From: Ixodes scapularis
Taxonomy: Eukaryota; Arthropoda; Arachnida; Ixodida; Ixodidae
NCBI RefSeq assembly: GCF_016920785.2
Contig: NW_024609835.1
Span: forward strand, 81,874,243 to 81,938,242
Length of the DNA: 64,000 nucleotides
Reading direction: 5' to 3'
Shown: positions 41,780-51,244 of the stretch, piece by piece
How positions within the stretch are numbered: position 1 is the stretch's first letter
How the letters are laid out: each line of letters starts with the position of its first letter
Notes under the pieces: generated by a model
What the model saw: the letters and a program-made list of their open reading frames with translations, nothing else
Databases searched by the model: none
Told to the model about the DNA's origin: nothing
Program-made: the position numbers and the translations under genes

Positions 41780-43342
41780 AATTTGGGGAAAACGAAACAG
41801 AGTGTCATTGAGGTTTTGAACGAATGGGAGTTTGAGGGGACTGCTAAACGGATAAGGGACGCAACAAAAGGCACGCTGTCGGTAAAGTTTTTTTCTGAAG
41901 AACCATAAAGTTGGAATGCCTTTGAGGATTGTCATCAATGAGGGTGGGACGTGGCAAAAGGTGCTTTCGAAATTTTTGTTGAAAGGGCTCTCAGTCTTGC
42001 CGTTGCAAAACCCTCTTTCGCTCAGGAGTTCGGAAGAGTTGTTGGAGCTCTTGGAGGTGTTTCACCGGAAAGATCGCAGAGTGGGGTCTTTGGATATAAA
42101 AGATTTGTACTATTCATTGGACCAGGATGTGTTGTTGCAACGTGTGAGGGATTGGCTCGAGTTAGGTTTAGTGAAATTTCAGTCAAGTTACGGCATAAAC
42201 ATTAGTGGCTTCTTGGTTTTATTGGAGAGGTATTTGTCGGTCGCTGCTTTGGGTTTTGACGGAAGGGAATTGGTTCAGAAAAAAGGTGTGTGCATTGGTT
42301 CACAATTGGCGCCCATTCTTTCTAAAATTTATTTGAGGGTTTTAGATCTGAAAGCCGAAACGGTGTTGACGTCGATGTCGGCTGGGACCGCTTTAGTGAA
42401 ACGCAATGTCGATGACATTTTGGTTTGTACGACGAGAGGCAGTGACTTGGCGATGCTTGTGGATTTCATCGGAAACGCGGCGCCTGAGCTGGCCTTTGTA
42501 ACAGAATTTAAAAAAAAATGGATCACTACAGTTTCTGGATGTTAAGATAAGTTTGACGAACGGTTCGTGCTGGAGGTACGGCAGGGATGAACCCAGGCCA
42601 TTGTTGCCCTACATGAGTTGTCATGTTAAGACGGTCAAGAGAGGTGTTGCCGCTTCACTGTGCTGTGCGCATAAGGTTGCGGAGGCTGTGCAGGCACAAG
42701 TGTCTAGATTGTTAGCGGCAGAATACAAAAGGGAGCTTGTGGAGAGTGTAGCCGCGAGGGGTTTGCAGCGTTTGGCGGGTACGGTCAGAGTAAAAGAAAA
42801 AAATGAACAATGTAGTTTGCATTCCCTTTTACCATTCGGTTTCCCATAATTTGAAGGCTCTTGCTAAGAAATTCAACGTAACTGTGGTTTTCAGACCGGA
42901 CTTTAAACTCAGCAGACTAACCCCATTCACCGGAGGGGTGAGCGGGTGCCGAAAAAAACTCAGAAATAGAGAAGTCGAGTGTCGCGACGGGGTAGTTTAT
43001 GGTATACCATTGACATGGTGGTTTTACTTACGTTGGCCAAACAGGAAGATGTGTAAACGACCGGTTATTAGAGCACAAAAGGGCAGTAGAAATGAGGGCT
43101 CCAAATTCAGAAATAGCCAGACATGTTGGAGAGTGCAATGGGTGCAACCCGGAGTGGGCCAGAACAGAAATTATCTACAGTGAAAAAGATGCGACTAAAG
43201 GAATATTGAGGGAGACCATTAGAATAGGGAGTATTGGGAACTGCATAAGCAATCCTTCCGTTTCGGTAGACAACCTAACCTGGTCCTATATCAGAAACGG
43301 AGTTTTCGCCTCCATGGCGGGTGAGATCCAGCCAAAAGGCTA
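41780..43342 (+). pseudogene. Penelope-like reverse transcriptase and GIY-YIG endonuclease, frameshifted
   Basis: Upstream of the first long frame, VLNEWEFEGTAKRIRDAT is readable, then a shift. The frame from 41916 gives MPLRIVINEGGTWQ, motif A SLDIKDLYYS (Asp at residue 60), motif B GVCIGSQLAPILSK (124-136) and motif C RNVDDILV (163-170). The usual Tyr before VDD is Asn, probably harmful. A shift in the A-run at 42511-42518 leads to LDVKISLTNGSC and LPYMSCHVKTVKRG, the Penelope thumb region. A second A-run shift (about 42797-42803) leads to VVCIPFYHSVSHNL and the nuclease start GVVYGIPL. A third shift (about 43015) restores TYVGQTGRCVNDRLLEHKRA. The end is NPEWARTEIIYSEKDA ... NLTWSYIRNGV. 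The N-terminal region is missing. Confidence 0.88.
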
Positions 43343-43559
43343 AGTAAAAATTAACCTTTTTTTTTCTTGAAGGTTTGGAAAGGTCGGGATAAGTAAGTAC
43401 AAAACGAGCGTGTTGGTAACAGTAATTAAACATAAGGAAGTACATAAAAGGGGGCATAGACGGTTAGCGGCACAAACTCTAAGGCTTTGAGATTACTTTG
43501 CGGCGCATTTGAGCTCACTGGGTAAGCCTCTCCATGTGTTTTCGAGGTTTGTGTTGACG

Positions 43560-43592
43560 TCGGCAACTGTAAAGGGGGGGGGGGGGGGGGAC
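43560..43592. repeat. Poly-G tract
   Basis: About 18 consecutive G in the right Penelope-like arm. The left arm has a shorter pyrimidine-rich counterpart, so the tract has expanded after duplication. Confidence 0.85.
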
Positions 43593-43831
43593 GGGAAGGG
43601 GGTATACCTGTGTGGTGTGCTTGTGTACGATTCGTCGGCGGGGGCCAGGAAGCGTTGCGAGGGAGTGGGGGATTAGCAGTGGTGGCAGTGGAGGGTGATA
43701 AGTCAACTGCGTGGACGTTCTCATCGACTCTGTGGCGCCTAGGGCATGTGGATGGCTGTGTGTGCGAGAAGGGCTGCTGACGTGGACTGGACGAAAGGAA
43801 GCGGCTTGACCTTCGGGACTGTGGGTGTCGG

Positions 43832-44130
43832 TTACATTTGAAAAAGAGCGTGTTGGTTAATGGATACAAATCTTGAAAGAATAAAACAGAGAGGACGAGG
43901 ACGGGAACAGGACATCTTTCATTTAACAACAACATAGAATGGCACAAAAAAAAAAAAAAAAAAAACCGCCCCCCAAGGGTTCCACCGTACTCAAAGAGGG
44001 AAAGGATACTAGTTATAAAGGAAAGGGAAACACTAAATATAAAAGTTTAAAAAGCGCATCCCTAATCTAGTTATCTCTGATTACTTAGATTTCGACCTTT
44101 GTCATTGTCAGTGATAATGCAGAATTATTC
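43832..44130. mobile_element. 300-base segment present only in the right arm, another Penelope-like tail
   Basis: The arm alignment breaks at GTGTCGG (43831) and resumes at TCGGGTGGGGGC (44128). The extra sequence contains AAAAAGAGCGTGTTGGTTAA, AATAAAACAGAG and GGACATCTTTCATTTAAC, matching the tail at 7814-7900. It may be a second insertion, or the original tail that the left arm lost by deletion between TCGG repeats. Confidence 0.6.
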
Positions 44131-44185
44131 GGGTGGGGGCACCGGGGGGGGGGGGGGGGGGCACCGGGGGGGGGGGGGGGGGGCT
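44130..44185. repeat. Two poly-G tracts
   Basis: Two tracts of about 18-21 G separated by CACC, in tandem GGTGGGGGCACC-like units. The left arm has one short equivalent (41446-41463). Confidence 0.85.
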
Positions 44186-44334
44186 TGCGTTTTTAAACGA
44201 GTGTCTGACAAATAAACGTTCAGCTGTGTTTGAGACGTTGTGTTGTGTTCGTCCCCTTCTGTGTTCCTGAGTCTCGGGTTTTATTACCATGAAGCATTTT
44301 TGAGTATTTTGTTCAACACTGGCCGGATCCTACA

Positions 44335-44640
44335 TGCATGGACTGAAAAATATTTCGACGTGGTATAATGTCCTTGGTGGAAGTGGACCGTGGGGCCTTG
44401 GGACTTGCACAGGACGAGCAGGAACAGTTGGTCGCTGGTCGGCGAGCTTTCCGACCGCCACGCGGGTCCCGTGGATGAAGAGCGGGCAGTCCACCGACCG
44501 GAACTCGATCCCGACGGCGCACGAAGGAGACGGGTCGCTGGTTCGGCACACGGCCGGCCCGGGTCGCGCGGCTGCTTGACGACTCGCACGCAGCCGTGGT
44601 CCATGAAGCTTCGGATGAAAGAAAGTTTGTACAATACTGA
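44335..44640 (-). pseudogene. GC-rich broken coding-like sequence, unrecognised
   Basis: On the minus strand, pieces in different frames read FMDHGCVRVVKQPRDPG, then VGIEFRSVDCPLFIHGTRV AVGKLADQ, then LFLLVLCKSQGPTVHFHQGH YTTSKYFSVH. Together they resemble one GC-rich coding sequence with two frameshifts. It lies directly outside the hAT right end, so the hAT may have landed in or beside it. I recognise no domain. Confidence 0.3.
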
Positions 44641-45514
44641 ACCTTCCTTCGTGGCTTTTCAGAAGTACAAAACACACAAAGACAGCTTTATTGTGAAGCC
44701 CGGGAGATATGATCATACAGTAAAAGAACAAAAGACAGAAGGAGAACAGTCAAACATTCGGAATTTTAAACCAGAACCCCAATATCTCAGATCCTAACCA
44801 ATATCTCACCCGTGTCTTTTTCTTAGCGAAGAATATTAGTGTCACCCATTCATGTTCACGCTATTTCTGATTATGTTGTCCTTTCTTGGGGTGGGCAGCG
44901 ACTGGAAGATGAAACTGCGGACTTCTGATTTTACAAACTTGGGTTAATAAGGATTTTCACAATGGGCACCAAAGCAGCATTTGGAGAGTTCAGTCTACGT
45001 CCGGGCAGAGCCATATGCGTCCGGGTTGAAGACGCGCTAGCGGGCCTGTGGCAATAGTGTAATCTATTTGGTTTGCTCTACGGCGCTGTAGGGAGACCGC
45101 TTGAACTCTGTAAGAATTGTTCACTGCGCATTGTGAAAACCCCGAAGTTTGTAGAAGTTTAAATGGAGCCTTTCTCCTTCCCCTCTCTCCTCTCGACTAG
45201 CCATAAGAGAAACAATTTGTTTTCGAAACTGATTAAAAGTTAGAAAATTAACTAGCGGAACCCTAAAGTTCGGCGTCGAACCTGAGGTTCGACAAAAGTT
45301 CGCCGCAATCTTAGAAATAATCCAAAAATAGCCACATAGCCAACCACGAAATTTTGACGCCAATTTAAAAAAAAATGTAGCCCAATTTGGCTAAATATAG
45401 CCTAATCACGCAACACTGCGGGCCGACCACTTGTGACGATGCTCGCACGGCGCTCCTGCGGTGACGTGCTACACACGTGAGCGTAGGTGGCAATAACTGA
45501 CCAATGGACGTTAC
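44640..45514. other. No gene seen
   Basis: Unassigned sequence without TIRs or exon signals that I can support. Confidence 0.3.
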
Positions 45515-45705
45515 CCCTACCGAAAAATCCGGTATAACTTTTCACTATCCGGATTATGGAACCGGAAATTTGTTTCTGGAAACCCGAAATCCAGATTGTA
45601 GACAAAGGTATCATTTCTGAAAACCCAAATTCCAGATAGAATTCGGATAGATTTCCAGTTCCATAATCCGGATAGCGAAAATTTATACCGGATTTTTCGG
45701 TAGGG
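45515..45705. mobile_element. 191-bp inverted-repeat MITE
   Basis: CCCTACCGAAAAATCCGGTA opens at 45515 and its inverse TACCGGATTTTTCGGTAGGG closes at 45705. The arms (about 55-60 bases) also share CTATCCGGATTATGGAACC. The flanks GACGTTAC and ACGCCTAC are only partly alike, so no target duplication is claimed. No coding capacity. Confidence 0.85.
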
Positions 45706-46169
45706 ACGCCTACCCTTTCCCCTCGGATGCCGTAGTTTGACGGGTTGATCCGGGAGTGAACGCTCGGGTGGCCTTCCATTTAGGTCACTGCTTGCCAACA
45801 AACAATCGTGTCTGACGCGTTCGCGAGGGCAGCTGGTGGGGGGCGCACCAGCACCTCCTAGAGAAGAAGGATCGTTTCATCTAATCCTCATATGATCGTT
45901 TCACCAGTGTTTCTACGCAAAAAAATAAAAATAAACTCGGTATAACCCTTTTGCACCGCCGAAGGAAGCTCTCCCGACTCTGCCTCCTTCAGAATATTTA
46001 TTAGCATTGCTCAGCTCAGACATCAAAGACTCACTGCTGTCCCCCCCCCCCCCCCCCCCTCCCCCCCCAGAATGAATATTATCTCGCCTCAGTAACTCCT
46101 GTGCTGTCAAACGAATTTTCGGTAAGACCAATGCTTTAATGAATCCTTTCTTCCTCTCCCCATTTCCGA
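45706..46169. other. No gene seen; poly-C tract
   Basis: A C tract of about 18 (46041-46058) plus a second shorter one follow unassigned sequence. The minus-strand Gly run at this point is an artefact of the tract. Confidence 0.35.
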
Positions 46170-46425
46170 ATGGAACCTGTTGCCATCAACGACTCTAGTG
46201 CGTTCCTAAGTGACCTTCAAATCCATTATGTGAGTGTGCTATTTTGCTGCGTTATATTTTGTATAACTTTTACTACATTTGTTTCTTCTTCGTTTGTATT
46301 ATTCTCCATTAGTGCGTTTTTCTGTTGTTTCATGTTAATAAACTGCCCCCCCCCCTTTATGTAACGCCCTAACTGGGCCTTTAAGGTGAAATAAATGAAA
46401 TGAAATAAAATGAAACGAAATGTCA
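46170..46425 (+). mobile_element. LINE 3' tail with simple-repeat end
   Basis: TGTAACGCCCTAACTGGGCC then TTTAAGGTGAAATAAATGAA and repeated AAATGAAA/AAATAAA units form the typical end of a LINE 3' UTR: a conserved hairpin-like GCCC...GGGC followed by a short tandem tail. The upstream ACTACATTTGTTTCTTC... stretch is T-rich as in such UTRs. No coding remains are seen. Confidence 0.55.
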
Positions 46426-46679
46426 CATTTTCTGGCTCAGTAAACGCCCTCAGCACTTTGAACCTTTCCACCAATATTTTACATAAAAATATACATTCAT
46501 GCATTTCAACATAAAAAAAGAAAAAAATTGCGCGGCATTACACGATTTTTTTAAGGTCATCCCAGCATGTTCTTGCTTCGCGAGTTTATTACCAGGGGAA
46601 TATACGGCGCTGCCGGCGCCGCCACTTTCGCCGCTCCACGCCGGCTGCGTATAAGCAAACCATATCCCGTACAGTGCCT

Positions 46680-46800
46680 GGCCACGCCCCCTTCGGCGCG
46701 ACGCGAAAGCGGCCATTTCATTGGTTTTGAAAATGTCACGTGACCTGACGTCACTTCCGCGCCGTTTGAACGCATTTGAGCGCGTTTTCGTCTTGTCAAG
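46680..46800 (+). promoter_or_regulatory. Candidate housekeeping-type promoter
   Basis: Within about 120 bases: a GC box CCACGCCCCC (46682-46691), an inverted CCAAT box ATTGG (46720-46724), an E-box CACGTG (46737-46742) and a full CRE TGACGTCA (46746-46753). The block runs into AAGATGGCG at 46798, a motif often found at start sites. Density and order suggest a real promoter, but function is inferred only from motifs. Confidence 0.45.
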
Positions 46801-46825
46801 ATGGCGTCCGCCGCTGCGCTGGTGG
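46801..46825 (+). CDS. Candidate first coding exon upstream of the minisatellite
   Basis: ATGGCGTCCGCCGCTGCGCT begins a frame MASAAALV followed by one base before GTGAGA, a good splice donor (46826). Without splicing the frame stays open to a stop at 46912-46914. If spliced, the 158-bp tandem array would lie in the first intron. No second exon is recognised with confidence; an open stretch MLATLAEDGSRTQCFLYVDM at 49272-49360 is a weak possibility. Confidence 0.35.
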
Positions 46826-46881
46826 GTGAGACGCGCGTTACGCTGCGCCGCTGTAAACACTTCGTTTCACGCGCGTGCCTA

Positions 46882-49093
46882 GATGACTCGAATGCTTTCA
46901 ACTTAGCGATGTGAACTCGTTTTTCGGTAAGATGAACGCCCAGGACTGCACGCCGAGATAATGCCACCGCATACGCGCCGCTGCCGAAGTCGCCCCTACG
47001 AGTACGACCACTACGATCGTCGAAGTTCGCCGCTGCACCGATGACTCGAATGCTTTCAACTGAGCGATGTGAACTCGTTTTTCGGTAAGATGAACGCCCA
47101 GGACTGCACGCCGAGATAATGCCACCGCATACGCGCCGCTGCCGAAGTCGCCCCTACGAGTACGACCACTACGATCGTCGAAGTTTGCCGCTGCACCGAT
47201 GACTCGAATGCTTTCAACTGAGCGATGTGAACTCATTTTTCGGTAAGATGAACGCCCAGGACTGCACGCCGAGATAATGCCACCGCATACGCGCCGCTGC
47301 CGAAGTCGCCCCTACGAGTACGACCACTACGATCGTCGAAGTTCGCCGCTGCACCGATGACTCGAATGCTTTCAACTGAGCGATGTGAACTCGTTTTTCG
47401 GTAAGATGAACGCCCAGGACTGCACGCCGAGATAATGCCACCGCATACGCGCCGCTGCCGAAGTCGCCCCTACGAGTACGACCACTACGATCGTCGAAGT
47501 TCGCCGCTGCACCGATGACTCGAATGCTTTCAACTGAGCGATGTGAACTCGTTTTTCGGTAAGATGAACGCCCAGGACTGCACGCCGAGATAATGCCACC
47601 GCATACGCGCCGCTGCCGAAGTCGCCCCTACGAGTACGACCACTACGATCGTCGAAGTTCGCCGCTGCACCGATGACTCGAATGCTTTCAACTGAGCGAT
47701 GTGAACTCGTTTTTCGGTAAGATGAACGCCCAGGACTGCACGCCGAGATAATGCCACCGCATACGCGCCGCTGCCGAAGTCGCCCCTACGAGTACGACCA
47801 CTACGATCGTCGAAGTTTGCCGCTGCACCGATGACTCGAATGCTTTCAACTGAGCGATGTGAACTCGTTTTTCGGTAAGATGAACGCCCAGGACTGCACG
47901 CCGAGATAATGCCACCGCATACGCGCCGCTGCCGAAGTCGCCCCTACGAGTACGACCACTACGATCGTCGAAGTTCGCCGCTGCACCGATGACTCGAATG
48001 CTTTCAACTGAGCGATGTGAACTCGTTTTTCGGTAAGATGAACGCCCAGGACTGCACGCCGAGATAATGCCACCGCATACGCGCCGCTGCCGAAGTCGCC
48101 CCTACGAGTACGACCACTACGATCGTCGAAGTTCGCCGCTGCACCGATGACTCGAATGCTTTCAACTGAGCGATGTGAACTCGTTTTTCGGTAAGATGAA
48201 CGCCCAGGACTGCACGCCGAGATAATGCCACCGCATACGCGCCGCTGCCGAAGTCGCCCCTACGAGTACGACCACTACGATCGTCGAAGTTTGCCGCTGC
48301 ACCGATGACTCGAATGCTTTCAACTGAGCGATGTGAACTCATTTTTCGGTAAGATGAACGCCCAGGACTGCACGCCGAGATAATGCCACCGCATACGCGC
48401 CGCTGCCGAAGTCGCCCCTACGAGTACGACCACTACGATCGTCGAAGTTCGCCGCTGCACCGATGACTCGAATGCTTTCAACTGAGCGATGTGAACTCGT
48501 TTTTCGGTAAGATGAACGCCCAGGACTGCACGCCGAGATAATGCCACCGCATACGCGCCGCTGCCGAAGTCGCCCCTACGAGTACGACCACTACGATCGT
48601 CGAAGTTCGCCGCTGCACCGATGACTCGAATGCTTTCAACTGAGCGATGTGAACTCGTTTTTCGGTAAGATGAACGCCCAGGACTGCACGCCGAGATAAT
48701 GCCACCGCATACGCGCCGCTGCCGAAGTCGCCCCTACGAGTACGACCACTACGATCGTCGAAGTTCGCCGCTGCACCGATGACTCGAATGCTTTCAACTG
48801 AGCGATGTGAACTCGTTTTTCGGTAAGATGAACGCCCAGGACTGCACGCCGAGATAATGCCACCGCATACGCGCCGCTGCCGAAGTCGCCCCTACGAGTA
48901 CGACCACTACGATCGTCGAAGTTTGCCGCTGCACCGATGACTCGAATGCTTTCAACTGAGCGATGTGAACTCATTTTTCGGTAAGATGAACGCCCAGGAC
49001 TGCACGCCGAGATAATGCCACCGCATACGCGCCGGTGCCGAAGTCGCCCCCTACGAGTACGACCACTCCGATCGTCGAAGTTCGCCGCTGCAC
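46882..49093. repeat. 158-bp minisatellite, 14 near-identical units
   Basis: Units begin GATGACTCGAATGCTTTCAA at 46882, 47040 and every 158 bases to 48936. Variation is almost confined to two sites per unit: TTCGCC or TTTGCC near the unit end, and ACTCGTTTT or ACTCATTTT near its start. The order of variants repeats, with units 2-5 matching 9-12, so blocks of 7 units (1,106 bp) appear duplicated. The period is not a multiple of three, so no frame persists, and the minus-strand 75-codon frames are by-products. Each unit contains CGGTAAGATG, a splice-donor-like word. Confidence 0.97.
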
Positions 49094-49286
49094 CGTAGCA
49101 CCAAACGCTAGCAACTAATGCTTTCACCTCGGCGATGTGAACTCGTTTTTTGGTAAGATGAACGCCCAGGACTGCATGCCGACATAATGCTACAGCATAC
49201 GCGCCGCTGTCGAAATCGCCCCTACGAGTACGACCCATAACGATCCTTGGAGTTCGCCGCTGCACCGTAGCACCAAATGCTAGCAA
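49094..49286. repeat. Diverged edge unit of the minisatellite
   Basis: One further unit with many substitutions and an insertion (TAGCACCAAACGCTAGCAAC). The insertion recurs at its far end (49266-49286). It marks the old edge of the array, where homogenisation no longer reaches. Confidence 0.85.
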
Positions 49287-49830
49287 CTCTTGCGGAGGAC
49301 GGCTCGCGGACGCAGTGCTTCTTGTACGTGGACATGTTCTCGTTCCGCAAACGCGCCTAATCGTGACACGGGCGCGCTGTGCGCCTGATGTCTACGCGCG
49401 TTCCAGTGCGAATTCGGAAAGCGATGGAGGTGTCGTTCTATCACCATCAAAGTAATCGCGCCCCTCAGAATGACTGACACCTTCAGTAAATGTACCACAG
49501 TAGGTTGTAGTTGCGCATCTCACTTTACTGCTTTCCATGTTCCTCATGAGAGTAGGCACACATAACATTGCTCTGATCACTCTTCCTACCCGTGAGGTTG
49601 AAGTTACTGTGGAGGAAAATGTCAGTTGTCCAGCACCACGAAGACTTCTACGGCGAGGGGGAACAAGCCATGAAGAGGGAATAAGAGCACATACCTCACA
49701 CACAAGTGAAGCTTTTATTTCAAAACAGGAAACGCTTTCAAGATTAAATGTAGAACAGTACAGTATATAGTAGTGGTTTGAAGGTCCCCATGCTCCAGGC
49801 ACGTTTTCACACATCAAACACTTTTCAAAC
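49287..49830. other. No gene confirmed
   Basis: The GC-rich 49290-49360 stretch is open on the plus strand (AEDGSRTQCFLYVDMFSFRK, then stop) and could be a short exon of the gene proposed at 46801. No acceptor site of quality is visible. The rest is unassigned. Confidence 0.25.
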
Positions 49831-50277
49831 TACAGGGTGCAATCGAGAAAGGTAAACCCTTACTTTTGGCCTGCATAGACAAACTATGTATCGCCGAATG
49901 CCGAAACTCCACGCGAATGTAACCTTGGCGATCTCAGCAAGATGCCAAAGTTTCAGAAAGTAGCGTCATCGAATTGAATATTTATGCATGATTACCGGAA
50001 ATTTGCAATGTGAGAATGGAGGCTCGCAGAGCTCGCGATTACATGGAGATGAATGGGAGACGCTACTGGGACGCGACCCCATTTTCCTATTGAGATTTTC
50101 AGAAAATTCCTACTAACTTTAAAATTCAATGACGTCACATTCTGAAACTTTGGCATCTTGCTCAGACTGCTAGGGTTACATTCTGGCGGAGTTTGAGCGT
50201 TCTGCTATGCACAGTCTTTTTATGAGGGCCGAAAAGGAGGGTTTACTTTTTTCGATCGGACCCTGTAGCGCAGCAGC
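49831..50277. mobile_element. Mariner-type MITE, 447 bp
   Basis: TACAGGGTGCAATCGAGAAA at the left and the inverted TACAGGGTCCGATCGAAAAA at the right form long TIRs. The arms are about 145 bases and include GCAAGATGCCAAAGTTTCAG. TA borders both ends, the target duplication of Tc1/mariner elements, and TACAGGGTG is a typical mariner-like terminus. No transposase. Confidence 0.85.
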
Positions 50278-50279
50278 AT

Positions 50280-51240
50280 AATATTCTGCGCCTTACTAAG
50301 TGCGTCGAAGGGTAACCTCCTCAACTGGCCCATTATGGGGTGAGAGTATGTCCTCAGACATCTACGGGTTTTCAATGATTATGGAAGTAATCAAGTGGAA
50401 ACTGCACTGCTTCAAATGTGAGCATAGCCCAGTCACGTCGGTCTTGTTCATTACACGGTCCAGCTCATCCCCACGGCATTGATTAATCTCTAGGTATGTC
50501 GGATTGTGTTCCTTCATGACGTCCAGCCACCGCAAGTGGGGCTCTTGTGCCTGCATAAAAGACATTGAAACCACCAAGTTACGTCTAGTCTGATTTGGAC
50601 CTACGAGAAGTCCACGGCTGTAAGGCCATGCAGCAGCCACTGAGGACTCTCCTCTACATTTTTTTTCTTCATGGTTGCACTTCGCAGTATTCATGCATGG
50701 CTTGTCAAGATTACTGTTAAGTAGCACGACTGATTCCAGCCACTTAGAGCTGTTATTCTGCTAAGGCAACAGGCAAAATTAGTCCTGCCAATCGTAGACT
50801 GTGAGCAACAGGTGAGGTGAGCAATACCCATATGCTTCACATTAAAATTGGGCTTGTCTCGGCACATTTGGCCATGTTGAAACTGTCATGCCGTAGCCCT
50901 GAGCGTCACATGTATGCCAAGTCATTGAATAAACAGTTTTATTTCTCTACTATGCTAAGTTAAATTCAAAGGACCTCGGTTATTATCCCAGTTAACACTG
51001 CGCAAACTTTGTAGGAACAAACGGTCCTGCAGTCGTCCATTTCTGCTTCGGGTAAACAGTTCGCTGTTTACCTTTCAGGTAAACAGCGAACTAAAAAAAT
51101 TAATGTGCAATTCGCATCAGATAGAAATATGCACGGCTTTAAATGGCTTGGCTGCACTTTTGCCAAATAAAAGTGCACGCTTCGCAGCCCAGAACATTGC
51201 ATAAGTGCCTCTGTCACAGGTGGCAACTGCATTTTGAGAA
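50280..51240. other. Unassigned, possible 3' part of the minus-strand MULE copy
   Basis: A 121-codon minus-strand frame (50362-50727) encodes CMNTAKCNHEEKKC and later HNPTYLEINQCRGDELDRV. The CxxxxCxHxxxxC arrangement could be a small zinc-binding motif. It lies downstream of the decayed MULE exon on the same strand and may be its C-terminal region, which I cannot confirm. Confidence 0.25.
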
Positions 51241-51244
51241 ACTT

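Larger units (their letters stand above)
41333..44290 (+). mobile_element. Penelope-like element with inverted terminal arms
   Basis: Coding region 41780-43342 (reverse transcriptase then GIY-YIG) is followed by a tail (43500-44290). An inverted copy of that tail precedes the coding region (41333-41765): both begin ATGGTAATAAAACCCGAGAC at the outer edge. The right tail contains about 300 bases (43832-44130) absent from the left arm. The arrangement, an inverted tail copy in front of a 5'-truncated main copy, is the same as at 19782-20899. A possible short duplication AAGC lies next to both edges. The element is inactive through frameshifts. Confidence 0.85.
40489..44321. mobile_element. hAT-type element interrupted by a Penelope-like element
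   Basis: The left end CAGACTTGTGCCTGTCTCGA (40489) and the inverted right end CAGTGTTGAACAAAATACTC (44321) have the hAT-type CAGnnTTG form. The flanks GCCGGAAC (40481-40488) and GCCGGATC (44322-44329) match at 7 of 8 bases, the hAT duplication size. AAATACTT/AAGTATTT subterminal words crowd 40505-40630 and 41185-41310 and reappear next to the right end (GAGTATTTTG). The Penelope-like block 41333-44290 splits the element near its right end. No hAT transposase is visible. Confidence 0.75.

Noticed and set aside
44335..44640. hAT transposase fragment
   Set aside because: It lies outside the hAT end, and none of the visible peptides resemble the hAT catalytic or dimerisation (hATC) regions.
46898..49286. 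Repeated 75- to 216-codon minus-strand frames (MALSRRAVLGVH...)
   Set aside because: They are products of the 158-bp tandem repeat. The period is not divisible by three, so frames rotate and no single protein continues through the array.
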